This document shows positions 37,851 to 49,709 of a stretch of DNA of 64,000 nt, one piece after another. A program made the position numbers and the translations under genes. The stretch comes from Tetranychus cinnabarinus (lineage: Eukaryota; Arthropoda; Arachnida; Trombidiformes; Tetranychidae): NCBI GenBank assembly GCA_022266195.1, contig WHVY01000002.1:3735001-3799000 (forward strand), in the 5' to 3' direction. The number at the start of each line of letters is the position of its first letter. Within the stretch, counting starts at the first letter, position 1. Below the pieces are notes generated by a model, which searched no databases, was not told where the DNA came from, and was given only the letters and a program-made list of their open reading frames with translations.

Positions 37851-37955
37851 ACTTTTTCATAAATACATGTATTTATTTCATTTATGAATGTTCAACAAAT
37901 TGTTGGAACTGTTATTAACTGTTTCTATTTATTTATATATTACATCTTAATTACA

Positions 37956-40900
37956 ATGTTACTCAAACTTTCAATTGTTTTTACATTGTTTTCATCAATA
38001 TCAACACGTAAGAATTGAAATTAAAACTCAATCGTCTTAACCTAATATTTATTTCTGAATTAACACAGTCAGTACCAACAGTTTGGTGGACTTGCCATTG
38101 AAAGTACCTGAAGGAAATACAGTGATTAATGCTACTTTAATTGATGTCGTGAGTTGAACAATCAACCAATTGTCAATCAATCTAACTTTTGATTTATCTT
38201 TCTTAGAGTGGATCTAAAACGTATTTTATACAAGAGTTGATATCTTCATCTCGTCCAACCATCAAAGATAAAATTTTGATCTCAAGCGATGCGGAATCCT
38301 ACTCAATACATTCTTCTAATTCTTACACTGGTGTGGATAGTAAGAAACGGTTGGTTATTCATGGTAAGAAGATTCGAGTTTATTTAATTTAACTGATTTA
38401 TGAACCATTAAAGAAAATATCAACAGATTTATTTGATGTATTTTTTCTGAAATAATTGATTCAATGAAGTGAACATTTTTTTTCTCAAGTCCAATGATCC
38501 AGTTGAGCATTTTTTTATTGTTTATTGTTTTATTAATTATTTAATTCATAATCCGAAGGTACGAATTGTCTACTTTTCACTCACAATAATATTTGGGATG
38601 AAACTTTACCTGGAATCAAGAAACCTTTACTCAACATGATTCTCTTGATGGGACCTTCGATATTATACCGACTTGATCATTCGTCGTTTGTTTGGGTAAC
38701 TATTCTGTTTGCTTTATTTTATTCAAATGTATTGATCAATTCTATTTTTGTTGATAGAAATCAGTTGCAGATAAAAACATCAGAGGAATCATGATGAAAG
38801 GGGCATCAACAGAAGTTAATGAAAATTTGAAAATTACTTTCTATTACAAGAGTAAGCTTAACATTTGAATGCAATTAGCTGATGGAATTCATTAGGTTGA
38901 CACTCTTTTTGTAAGCTCAGGTCATCTCGATTTCCAATCTGGAATGGAAAGTCCAAGTAGAATTGAATTTAGCGGTCATGATAAACCTTCGATGCCAAGC
39001 GAAGATAATCTCATTCTGTATGTGGATATCTATTCTATTCAACATGGAGATACTTATTTCGAAAGCGGAGATTCTCTAGATCAAGTTCAGAATGAGGTTC
39101 AAGTAAGTATTAACTGTTAGTGGTGAAATTTGATTAAATTATTATAAATTTATATTTTTTAATGTTCGTCTTCAAATAAAATCAAATATCCAATTATAAA
39201 CTAACTGTTTAGCCTCCAACTGGAATTGGATGTCCATATTACTTATCAGGAATTAAAGATCTGCCCATTCTGAAAAATTATCACCTGCACTTCACCATGG
39301 AGGAACGAATCAAAGGTTCAACTACATCTAGAACACTCAGTGAGGTTAGTATACCCAAGCAAATAACGCTTAGTACAAAATTCATTTCATTGCTAATAAT
39401 TATGAATTATTAAAACAAGGATTTGACTTGATTCATTAGGGTTTTGAGAACAAACACAAATTACAAAGATAAGATTTCTTTATACATCAGTTAATTGCAA
39501 TGTTTTAGACTTTTAATCTTACAAAATAAATAGGTAAATAAAATATAAAAGTGAATTATGATTTTCCAGCGTTTCCAGCATTTTTCTTTTTTTTTATTTT
39601 TTTTTATTTAGAAGCTAAAATTTGTGAATGCTCCATTCCCGATGTATTTTCGTTATTGGCTTTATTTTCATTTTTAATTCATTTTCGATTATTTAGGTTT
39701 ATGCTGCACAAAATTACGATTTTTTGAGGATAAAAGCACCATTACTTGGATCAGAAACTTTTTACGACTATCGACTTGGAGTTTCTTTTCATGTTGATGG
39801 ATCTGTTGCTGTGGTGTCCATAGACTCGAATACACCTGGAGTCGATTCGCGTGGTTCATTCACTTTGCATAATCTTTTAATGATTGATGGTAGCTTTAAA
39901 TATTTTGGGAAGCGCAACTTGGTAAGTAAATGACAAAAATGACGATTCTTTAGTCGAGTATTCTCGATAAACTTAAAATGGCTAGAGAGGTTATTAGCTT
40001 AGCAGAAAAGGTCGACACTGCAATATAACTCTAACGAGTTGAAGCATTGGGGAGGCGGTAGGACGACTTAATGTCTGCGGCTAGAAAGGTATGATTGTGC
40101 TTGGTTTTCATCAGATGATTAATTTTGAAAATGATGATTGAAATTAATCTGTTGCAAAGTAGCTTTCAGCTTTTGTATTTTTTATTCTGCAAATTTCTCT
40201 GATCGTGAATTTTGATGAAATCGATTCAAAATCCGCTTGTAACATTGTTTATTTTTAAAGCCGAATCGGATTTTGTTTTTTAGTTTTTTCTCATTGAAGA
40301 TATATTTCATTCAAAATTAGAGTTTGTAAATGTGCAGTTAATTTTTTATACTCAATGGAAAAAAAGCTTGCGATCAGCAATGAACGCACCAGTTTCTTAC
40401 AACTGTAAACTGTATAAATTAAATGGCAATAATAATGAAAAAACGTTTTTCATTGAATCTCCTTTAGGAACATCGATCTGGAATTGCTGTTGAAGCATGG
40501 GAATCAGTTCAATATAATGTTATCATCAACGGAAAGAAGGTGGATAAAGCTGTCATTACTCAATATTTTGCTCAATTGGTAAGTTATTTGTATTGAAAGA
40601 CACTTTGATAACAAATAAAAGTGCGATTTTTCCACAAGTCAATTATATGGTTTTATATGTTAAATTCATCAACTGTTTCAATTTCAATATTTAAATTTTG
40701 ATCTTAATGGCGATTTTAAGGAAAATGATGACATATTTTATGGCTATACTCTTGTCAGTACCAAAGTGTCCATCTATGATTATGATCAATCAGTGAGTAT
40801 TAATTTCAATTCTTGTTGTTTTCAAAATATTAATATTAATCTTGTATCTTGTCTTTGACTAGAAAAAAGTTTACACTTGGATAGAGGAAATCACAAGAGA

Positions 40901-43452
40901 TTACATGAACTTTGAAATGATTCGATCCATCGAGAGTATCCGTTCATTAACAGAAAAAGTCAATTACGCTGCTAGCAATGAAAAAGTAATCCTTAACTTC
41001 ATATTAGAGTGCGGTGGTATGTATTAATTAATATTAATAAATAATTGGAAAGTTATCAACTTTTGCCCTGGAAATTCGGTCAAAAACTAAACCTTTCAAT
41101 CGTAGTCCATGAATAATTTGATTTTATTAATAGTTAAACTCCGATTCGGCTAGTTTAAAGTTTATGTTGTCTTGCGAATCTTATCAATGATTATGCCAAA
41201 TCGACTATTATTAGTTTACGATTTCATATAACAATGTCTTTAATGCAGATTCTGCAAAACAATAGGTCTCTCAACAAGATTGGTTGGGAAAAGCTATGAA
41301 TGAAGACTTATTTTTAAATGTGATTTTGCTTTTTTAGGTTTAAACCCTACTTGCATCCAAAACATAGAGGATCATGTTTACTTGTTGAAAGGAGATTTCC
41401 TTTATTTTATCCTTTTAACTAAACCGGTCAGTATACTGCGAATAGGCGATATTCAATATCGCATCACTGATACAAAAGTCGAAATGGAAGTAACATTTCT
41501 CGATCTACCGCATTTGGAATGTAAGTAAACTTCTGCGTTTTGACCTCTCTTGAGTGCCATTGAGCTCAGTAGTTAAACTTTCTTTTTCTTTCCAGTCATT
41601 TTCAACTCTGTCTCCATGTTTGTAAGTCAAGAGACATTCGCCAAGATGATGACAATTAAAGCTAACAATGGACCTGATTGCCTAGAAAAACTATCACAAT
41701 ATCAACTGACAATCAAGTAACTATTCCTTTTTGACTACATACAGGGTTCACTTAGAAAATGCATCAACGTGGAAATAGCTATTCTCACTATTTATCGAGT
41801 GGTCAGTTTCATGATTTTCAATCTTACTTGCTAGAAGTAGTTTTATTCGGATTTTATTTTAAATTGATTTCTGGAGTTTTCCTGGAGTCTCATTAAAACT
41901 TCATGAACAAAAGTTGAATCAAACCCATTAAAAATGAGATAAATTTTTGACGAAATCGAAGTTTGTATTAACTCCTCCTCAGAAGGGAACATGGAAAAAA
42001 TTATGTGCACTTTCTGAGGGATCACAGTAAACATTTACTAGATTCAATTCCTAACTAATAAATGTTTTCCTCTTCACGATTAGGGTTGTCATTTATAGAT
42101 CTTCGGATGGCGTCTGCGGATATTTGAGTGATTCTGATGATCTCAAGGAAGATGGTAAACAAGGACAATCGGCAAGTGTCTATCTCTTTCCACTGAACAA
42201 TTTGCATCGAGTTAAACAAGAGTTAACACTTGACCAGATTCATGATGCATACAGGCAAGATATTGGTATGAAATTTGGCGAATATCGTAAGTACTAATAC
42301 TTCTCATATTGTTACTTTTACGTGGCTGATAATTATTCTTATTATTCCCTCAAAAGCCAAACGATTGAAGATTATTGATGTAATCGACGTTACTAAAAAA
42401 GAAATTGATTCGAAAGACGTTATTACCTCTCTAATCAGACCCCATACAAAGTTGCTAATTGATGGTATGTTCACTGAGTCTGTGCCAGATGCAAAAACTT
42501 TTGCTGATTGTTATCGAAACTGTCATAATTCAGATCAAGTTGCATGCGTTACTTTTTCATTCTGCAAAACTGATGGTAAAATTGACTGCAGAGTAAGCAG
42601 TTTGCAAGCTTCTGAAATTGCTACTCGGGATCAGTCTATTGAAACTGACCCAAAATGTGGAATTTATTCCATTAGTATTCTCGACAATTATTTTAAAATA
42701 TCTAATAGGAAAATCAAGTCTCAAATGTCTATTGCGATTGAAAAAGATTCTGTGTATTCCTGTGCAGAGGCCTGTCACACCTCATCAGAATGTTTATCTT
42801 TTCAATATTGTGATGGTTTTTGCAGTTTTGGTGATTTATTGTATACAGATGAAGCTACTCAATATGATGAAGAATGCGTGATATATTCTCGTAAGTATTC
42901 TTACAGGTAACCCAATAAACAGAGCTTAAATTTATCTTATTTTTTTCTCTTTCTGTGATTCATTTAGCCAAATTAACTGAAATGTATAAAAAAACATCCA
43001 ATAAAATAGTATCAGATGTGATGATGACCGAAACCAAACTAACCTTAGATCAATGTGCTTCATTATGCTTTCTGTTATCTGATGGCGATGAAACTGGATG
43101 TAAATCATTCAATTACTGTCCTAAAAGTAGAACAGAAAGTTCTTGTTCATTGACTCATTTCTCAGTCAAAAGTCCTAATACAAAAACCACTGATGGAGGT
43201 CATTGTTCAAATTACGAGTTGCAAGATTCGAATGGGAAGAAACGAAAAGAGTCCAGTTCAACTAAAGTGATTAAAGGGACATCGGGATCAGGTGCTTTTG
43301 GTATAATAATGTTGTTCCTGTTTGTTGGTGCTTTATTGGGACTCATAGCTCCAATTGCTTACTCAAAAATTAAGAAGTATGATACTTCAAAAACCAATGA
43401 AGATTTCACGTGGAGAAGACAAGATGAGGAGCCCCTAGACAATGTTGATTGA
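37956..43452 (+). CDS. PAN/Apple-like type I membrane protein, paralogue B
   Basis: Sixteen exons: 37956-38007, 38069-38148, 38207-38363, 38559-38695, 38758-38851, 38921-39102, 39213-39344, 39697-39921, 40468-40578, 40721-40792, 40863-41016, 41338-41520, 41596-41716, 42084-42286, 42357-42890, 42968-43452. Together 974 codons, 973 aa. Phases equal those of A. The same parts are present: signal peptide, long ectodomain, three cysteine modules, membrane helix. Exons 1-14 differ from A at many codons, but from the end of exon 14 to the stop the DNA, introns included, is almost the same as A. Intron 13 carries about 280 extra bases. No inactivating change is seen, but the poly(A) signal of A is absent just after the stop. 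Confidence 0.85.
41745..42040. repeat. Insertion in intron 13 of gene B
   Basis: Gene A intron 13 is 85 bp and gene C's 75 bp; B's is 367 bp. The extra block starts near TTAGAAAATGCATC and ends near ATGTGCACTTTCTGAG, imperfect inverted repeats of each other, as expected for a small non-autonomous DNA transposon. Confidence 0.45.
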
Positions 43453-43616
43453 ATTCATTCTCAAATACAATAACTACCGGGTTATTCAAAAGTCACGCTA
43501 CAACTTTTTTAAAATTAAATTAAAAATTATTTGCTATAATTCAAAAAATCCAGGGTTGAACCTCGATTTACCTATGGAAGCAGTGGTCTTTTCGAATTTT
43601 TTTCAATGGCCAACTT

Positions 43617-43879
43617 CATGCATATCTTTTCAATTCTGATGGTTATTGTAGTTTCGGTGATTTGTTGTATACAGATGCAGCTACTGAATATGATGAGGAA
43701 TGCATGATATATACTCGTAAGTATTATTACAAGTAACCCAGCACCAAGTCTTAAATCCAGCTTATTTCTTCCTTTTTCTGAATCCATTTGGGCAAAGTAT
43801 CTGAAAGATATCGAAGAACAGGCAACAAAATAGTGAATAGTTATCAGAAGTAGTTCTGACCGAAACCAAATTAACCTTA
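43617..43879 (+). pseudogene. Leftover C-like 3' tail after gene B
   Basis: Matches 55263-55515 in gene C: the end of exon 15 (TDAATEYDEECMIYTR in frame pieces), the following intron, and the start of exon 16 with AAAGTATCTGAAAGAT. It is closer to C than to A or B, for example TACAGATGCAGCTACTGAATA where A and B have TACAGATGAAGCTACTCAATA. Both ends are cut and it is out of context, so it cannot be coding. Confidence 0.85.
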
Positions 43880-44010
43880 CAAGGGAAGTTATCCAGATAC
43901 CTGAGCTACTTTTGAATGAGTGAGGTGTCATTCGATAGAGGATGATGAGTTATGAAAAACTGTCAAGGCTTTTTTCTGCTAATGCAGTGGTTCCTAAGAT
44001 ATTTGGGTTT
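43877..44010. repeat. Dispersed repeat, copy 1
   Basis: Starts TTACAAGGGA and shares GAGGTSTCATTSGATAGAG, TGAGTTATGAAA and AGTGGTTCCTAA with 51136-51260 in intron 7 of gene C. An unclassified transposon fragment inserted in two places of the array. Confidence 0.65.
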
Positions 44011-44060
44011 AAAATTTGGTCATTTTTATTGAACTCGCATTTAAAAATCTATTAAAATAC

Positions 44061-44132
44061 GAGTTGAAGGGTAGTTCAGTGGTTAAAGGTGCAAGGATAA
44101 CTTTGAAGGTTTTGGGTTCGAGACTCACTAAC
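44061..44132 (+). other. tRNA-like sequence (SINE head or tRNA pseudogene)
   Basis: AGTTCAGTGGTTAAAGG resembles a pol III A box and GGGTTCGAGACTC a B box, 30-odd bases apart. A T-arm TGGG/CTCA with loop TTCGAGA can form. The D-stem and anticodon stem do not fold well, and the base before the anticodon is not T, so it is not a functional tRNA gene. Confidence 0.4.
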
Positions 44133-44204
44133 TTTATAATTTTTCCCCTTCTTAATTGAATTATTTATTTTAATCATTTTTTGTGAAAAATTAATCAATT
44201 TTAG

Positions 44205-44590
44205 ATGAATTGATCAAAATGAATGAATGAACTATGCATATCGACTTCAGGTGCATTTGAGTCGATGTAATATAGGGCTTTATAAACTTCATTCGGTTCA
44301 ATGAGGAAAGAAAATCCAAATCGATAATCATTGATAGTTTCTGGTGTTGCACCAAGCAATTTTTTCATTAACCTCAAAAAATCGTAAAACTGTGTTGCAT
44401 GAATCTGAGAAAAAATGGAATGAATAAGGAATAAAACATTTTGCTAGATAAACTAACCTCATTGAATGGTTGAGAAGTAGTTGAACCTTGAATATGTTCA
44501 TGCATGGCGTAATGTAAGTGACAAATTCTCAAAGCGGGTAGATCTTTGTTTCCTGATAAGCTGCGTGGACATCAAATTCTGGGTAAAGGA
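44205..44590 (-). pseudogene. Inverted relic of exons 7-8 of a fourth paralogue
   Basis: On the minus strand 44588-44458 corresponds to exon 7 of the array genes (SLSGNKDLPALRICHLHY, then HIQGSTTSQ) and ends in a GT donor. After a 53 bp intron, 44404-44205 corresponds to exon 8 (YDFLRLMKKLLGATPE, DYRFGFSF, IDSNAPEVD). A TGA replaces a Gly codon near the exon 7 start and the exon 8 part runs into TAA. No other exons were found beside it. Confidence 0.8.
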
Positions 44591-46342
44591 TATTCAAGAA
44601 TGAAAAATATGAGAAAAATTTCAGTAAGTTATCACTTTATAAAGGTTATTAATAGATTCTTCAAACTGGAATAACGTTTCAACCAACTCTCAATGAAATT
44701 TGACTGAACCAGTGATAACATTAGCCCATTGTATTCATATCACAAGAAGAGTTGACTAGAAATGGCTCAATTCCTTGCTTTATGAAATCATTGAGTTGTG
44801 CATTTAAAAGCCTTTTACTTTCTGTTATGTTGATCAACTTAATGGCTTAGTAATGAATTGGTCGAGAGGAAAAATAAAGTACTGGCTGAAAGTAAAAACT
44901 GAAAAAAACAAAATTTATGCACAAAAAGCCTCAAATACCAGGATAACCTTTTGTATTTTATGATCATTTCAACACAACTCATTTTCCTGGTTATCCTGGT
45001 TTTGAAAGTTTTCCAGGATAATTAGACTACGTGGTTTTACTGATTGTAAGTAAATTGACAAAATTTCAATTTGAAAACAATGCATTGTTATTAAAAATTA
45101 TCAAATTATTCCCATTCACTTTCTGATTGTCGTTGGTAATCAAACTCATGATAGTTTTACTTTCAAAATAATCTGTGGAAGAATAATAATCATGAACAGT
45201 CCATATTATAAATTTCTCATTAATTAACAATTACACCCATTAAATTTGTTTACTCAATTTGAATCATGAGCGAGTCAAGTGATCAATTATTCAATGTGCA
45301 TAATAAATTAAAATGCACTTGAAAATGGTTGAAAAAGCCCAACATTAAATTGTCCAAGGTCTAACCTTAATGAATATTAAACCTATTCAAGATTACATCT
45401 GAACTCAGAGAACAGTTTACAGCAATTAACGTCCGAATTAACTGATCTTTTGCCTATTCAAGTACATAAATCGGTTACTTTAAAGTGAACCAAATAATCA
45501 GAACCTAACCAGAATTTGTAAATAAAATAATTGCATAGAGAAAGAGAAAGCTTATTATTAAAAGCTGAATGTCCTGAGGCAGGTAAATATTCGTAAGGTA
45601 ATCAACAATGTAATTATAACAGCCACAAGCTGAATCTAACAACGTTTTACCGGAGATTACCGGTATTCAATTAATAAACAGATATAAGTTCAAGATGAAG
45701 CCAGATCTTATCAAGAGAAATGGCCTCTAAAACTCAACTGGCTATAAATAAATTAACGGTGTTGCTATAAATAACTGAAATTTCAGAGGATTAACCAATA
45801 TTTGTCTTTAAATAGTAGATAAGTATAACTTGATTACTTCACAAATCTCCGATTCAATCGTCCAATCTTCAGGGATCCATTATATTTGGTGGTTATTATT
45901 ATGGTTCAATCAGCTTATCCAGTGTAACTCCCCTCTGTACGACTCTCCTCCCTTTGATCGTGATACGAAACCAAATCTTGTTTATAACCTGCAGCAAATC
46001 AAAGTTACATGGGTTTATGATGAAAAAATTACTTGTCAAATATTACGTGAAATAACCTTGTCAGCTTAATCATCCAAGACACTATTATAATTTTAGTAGA
46101 CTGGAAAGTCCTTCAAAAATCTATGAAAACTCTTGGACTGTTTCATTATTTTCCCAAGTTTAACTTGAGTCACAGTTTTCAAGAGCTAATTCAACCACTT
46201 GTGAAGCTTTAAATGCTCCGACAAAACTTGAAGTAAATTAATTTTCTAATATCATCGACAATTGTGTTCGTCAAGTGAAAAAGTGAAAATTTTTCCATCT
46301 AAAAGTACAATAGCTACAGTGTGTCAACGTGAATAAGACAAA
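44591..46342. other. Spacer between relics and the CRAL-TRIO gene
   Basis: AT-rich sequence with the CRAL-TRIO promoter at its end. The frame at 45830-46069 has no motif. No repeat is recognised. Confidence 0.5.
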
Positions 46343-47116
46343 ATGAAAGACCACAATTCAGAGTCAAGTCAATTGGAAGCCTTTCGATCCACTTTGTCAA
46401 CTAATAATCGATTAAATGATCTACATATTGATGATACGTTGTTGATCAAATTTTTACGCTGCCGCAACTATGATGTGACCCAGGCAATGACCGCCTTAAC
46501 TGCGTATGTTGATATAATTAACAAACGATCAGACTTGTTTTCCTGGACAGATGAGATCAAAAAAGTGGTCGAAGCAGGTATTTTCCTTCACTACCCGGAA
46601 AGGACACCTGATGGTTGTGTGGTGAATCTGGTAACACCGGGTAAATGGAATCCAAGTGACTTTTCATACTCAACTTACATCAAACTGGCTATCCTGTGGT
46701 CAGAAGTACTTTTACTCGATGAAGATGTTCAAAAAAATGGTTTCATCGTTGTCATTGATATGAGCGGTATCAAGCTAACACACGTTTATCATACAGGTGT
46801 TTCCAATGCCAAACTGTTTTCCGATTTGACTGAGCGTATCTTACCACGAAAGTTGGCCTCAATCCATTTCGTCAACGCAAGTAGATTCCAAGATGCAGGA
46901 CTCGCATTATTTAAACCATTCATGACTGCCTCAACGAAACAGGTGATGCACTTCCATAGTAAAGACTGTTCCACATTGCACAAATTTGTTCCTCCAAATC
47001 TACTTCCAGCTTCTCTTGGTGGATACGCCAAAGAGGTTCCAGCTTCAACATACATTCATCTGTTGGAGAAAAACAAAGAAAAAGTATTTAAAATTTGGGA
47101 TCAATTAAGAAATTAA
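46343..47116 (+). CDS. CRAL-TRIO lipid-binding protein, intronless
   Basis: A Sec14-like cytosolic carrier that binds a hydrophobic ligand such as tocopherol, a retinoid or a phosphoinositide. The single exon codes 257 aa. The N-terminal CRAL_TRIO_N helices show DDTLLIKFLRCRNYDVTQAM (about residues 30-50). The lipid-binding lobe follows with FLHYPERTPDGC, GFIVVIDMSGIKL, the FVNASRFQ strand and the closing NLLPASLGG, the usual place of LP-x-x-x-GG. Length and layout fit the alpha-tocopherol transfer protein/clavesin type. The ligand cannot be told from sequence. All landmark motifs are intact. It stands alone between genes B and C of the array and is unrelated to them. Confidence 0.9.
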   Translation: MKDHNSESSQLEAFRSTLSTNNRLNDLHIDDTLLIKFLRCRNYDVTQAMTALTAYVDIINKRSDLFSWTDEIKKVVEAGIFLHYPERTPDGCVVNLVTPGKWNPSDFSYSTYIKLAILWSEVLLLDEDVQKNGFIVVIDMSGIKLTHVYHTGVSNAKLFSDLTERILPRKLASIHFVNASRFQDAGLALFKPFMTASTKQVMHFHSKDCSTLHKFVPPNLLPASLGGYAKEVPASTYIHLLEKNKEKVFKIWDQLRN

Positions 47117-48270
47117 TTAATTGGTGAAACTGAAAACATAGAACAAGGAAAAAAGATGTTTACCATTCAATATTGCTGGTATCGAGATCCCCTTTTGTGT
47201 TTCCCTCCAAAAAGGAGCAACAACCAAAGAGTAGACTTTGCTCTCTTTGGTAACAACAAAGATGTGACGTCACAATTTCTGGTTTTAGGTTAATCATTTT
47301 ATAAAACCGTTAAATTTTACAGATTTTGACTTGTATAATTTTATTTATATTAATATTTTAAATTATATCGCTTAGTACAAAAAATTCAATCAGTTTTATT
47401 ATAATTGTTATTTTTTTACAAAGAAGTTACTCTGTACTCTAAAGTATGCTTACAACATGGAAGAGCAAAACTGGTTTCTATTAAATCATCAGAACGACTT
47501 ACATCGACTTCATCAGCTGGTGAATTATTTTTTCTTGGTACACCAATCAACTCCATGTTTTGTTGAAACTTTAAATTCAAATTCATGCTGTGTGTGAATG
47601 CTTAGTGATTATCTGACCTCTGATTGTCATCCTCAAAAATCTGACTGATAGACAATAAAATGCAGAGAATAGTTATAAATTGTAAGCAAACTATTCTAAC
47701 GATGTAAAAATTCTGACATAAGCCATTTTACAAAAGTTTTAATTCGCTATCTTCAAATGTCGTTATCCTTCATAGTGATCAAAATGATTGGCCAAACATA
47801 ACAGAAATATTCTGAGATTTGCCAAATTCCCGTCGATAGTTAGAAACAATTTCAATTGCTCTCTGCTAGTCCTCCCAACTTGAACCAGGCCAAAATTAGA
47901 TTCAAAGCACCATTAGCCATTAAGATTGAGCCCATTGACAAGATAAATTATCCCTAATAGGCAGTTGAAATAAATTCAAATGTAAAAATATGAGGTTTCA
48001 ACCAGAATATTAAAAAATAAAGTTATAGAATCGAAGATTGCATTTTGATTAATTTGATACCAAAGTTAGACTTAATTTCGCGAATTAAATATGCATAATA
48101 AGGAGGAACGCGGTAATCTAGCAAACTCTCTCTCTCTCATTTTATTGTGGTTCTGGTGCATCTCAAGTGACCTGGCGACACTTCAAGCTGACGGAATTCC
48201 AAGTTAAGCATTCAACCCCATAATGAAAGGATAATAATGAAGAAAGAGTGAAGAAATGAGGTCGACTTTC
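47117..48270. other. CRAL-TRIO 3' region and spacer
   Basis: AT-rich. A 56-codon frame at 47586-47416 (-) starts with ATG (MNLNLKFQQNMELIG) but has no support. A short CT repeat lies near 48126-48138. No other gene is seen. Confidence 0.45.
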
Positions 48271-48279
48271 ACAATATTT

Positions 48280-48660
48280 TTATGTATCCCTTTGTGCTAG
48301 AAGTTAAACCAAAGGAAAGTCTTTCAATTTCAGTACTTCGTCTTGAGTAAACAAGGATAAGTCGATAGCATTAATAATAGAAAAGACATCGATTCTCCAA
48401 GAAAAGGACTTTGAAATAGTTAAATAGAGGTTGATTTTACCATTTTATTTTCGCGCAAAAATAACCCAAATTATGAGTAGATGCAAATGTAAAAGTTTTG
48501 CCGACTGAATTGACTCTAGCAACCGATATAATGATAACTCTGTTTTTCAGCTCGAAGTTCACCAATCAATTGGTGGTGACGGTTAAGGGCGTATCTGGTA
48601 TCTGGATCGTTGTGTGGTTTGGAGACGAGGTAGATGGGTTACATGGAGGATAAAAAGTCG
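48280..48660 (-). mobile_element. Degenerate retroelement fragment
   Basis: Related to 56830-57039: both share AAACCAAAGGAAAG, GAGGTTGA, a TGAGT-centred stretch and GTGTGGTTTGG, in the same order. The better preserved copy has Ty3/gypsy reverse-transcriptase remains on the minus strand, so this is probably a poorer copy of the same family. Confidence 0.45.
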
Positions 48661-48759
48661 TGTGAGTCAAGAAGAACCCCTTTTCATTAGAATATAAAAA
48701 CAGAAAATGTCATGTATTATCTGATAGCCATGATAACTTATTTTTAGTCTAGTGCGATC

Positions 48760-49610
48760 AATCATTCATTAATTCCGAGAAATTCATAGCGTCAACATTA
48801 TTTTAAGTTCTTGTTATTATATTTTGTGTCAAAAAATTCAAGATTTAAAGCCATTTGAAAATTAGTTGACCAAAATGGTTGAAAAAAAGTTCAGAGATTC
48901 GCTTAATTATTCGCAAATGTCAAACCAAAAGAGATTAGAGCCACTCGTCTGGAATCTATGGCCATTTTTTGCCGATTCAATCTTGATTTTCGATATTGAT
49001 GGCCATTAGCGCAAAATTTTCGCGAAAGTCATCTGTAAAGTTTTTCTGAGATCAAGAGAGCGAGCTTCTCACTTTATTACAGAAATATCGTTCGCTTCCA
49101 ACCAGAATTGAGCAAAACTATGAATTGGTGCGTTATATCGGATTGCAGCTTTTGAGGTTTGAACAATAATTCTGCTAAATTTGTTCTTAATTTTCTGCTT
49201 TCATTTTTCTTGTCATGAAGTGTCATTTCTGTTTTCCGTTGTCTTGCATCCAATCCAAATTATCACTTTCCATGACTACGGAATCCATGCATGGTTTCAT
49301 TCATAACGATAGACGAAAACCTTTGCTCATGCTGACTACTAACCAGAACTTCAACGACGCACAAAAAGATACTGGTAATGATAAAATATTATCTAATCAA
49401 TTCGTTTAGAGTTTTTATCAAATTTTTAATTTCATTTGACCAAGTAACTTGTTGCAATATTTCCAGTTTTCCAATGTTGAGTTAAAGTTCATAAATCATA
49501 AACCGAATCAACTGTTTTGATAAACCTAATATCTTTAATCATCACTGATTTATCTATTAATTTATTAATGCAAGGCGTCTTTAAACTTTGTAAACAATAT
49601 TATTGAATAG
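48760..49610. repeat. Tandem-unit 5' flank, copy C
   Basis: Homologous to the A and B flanks from the block AATTCATAGCGT onward. The Tc1-like relic is more eroded here (minus strand, about 48960-49100). The small frame at 49215-49409 is not conserved in the other copies. Confidence 0.7.
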
Positions 49611-49618
49611 TATAAAAA
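49611..49618 (+). promoter_or_regulatory. TATA box of gene C
   Basis: TATAAAAA in the same context as in A and B, 99 bp before the ATG. Confidence 0.6.
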
Positions 49619-49709
49619 ACTATTTAATAAACCGTTAATTCATTTACAAATGTTCAGCAACAGCAATAAACTGTGTTCCTATTTATTTCAGTATTGAATT
49701 TACAATACA

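Noticed and set aside
43572..43931. 119-codon minus-strand frame after gene B
   Set aside because: It is antisense to the C-like relic and has no motif of its own.
47416..47586. 56-codon minus-strand frame starting with ATG
   Set aside because: Short, no motif, no homologous copy in the window and no clear splice context. It could be a terminal exon, but nothing shows it.
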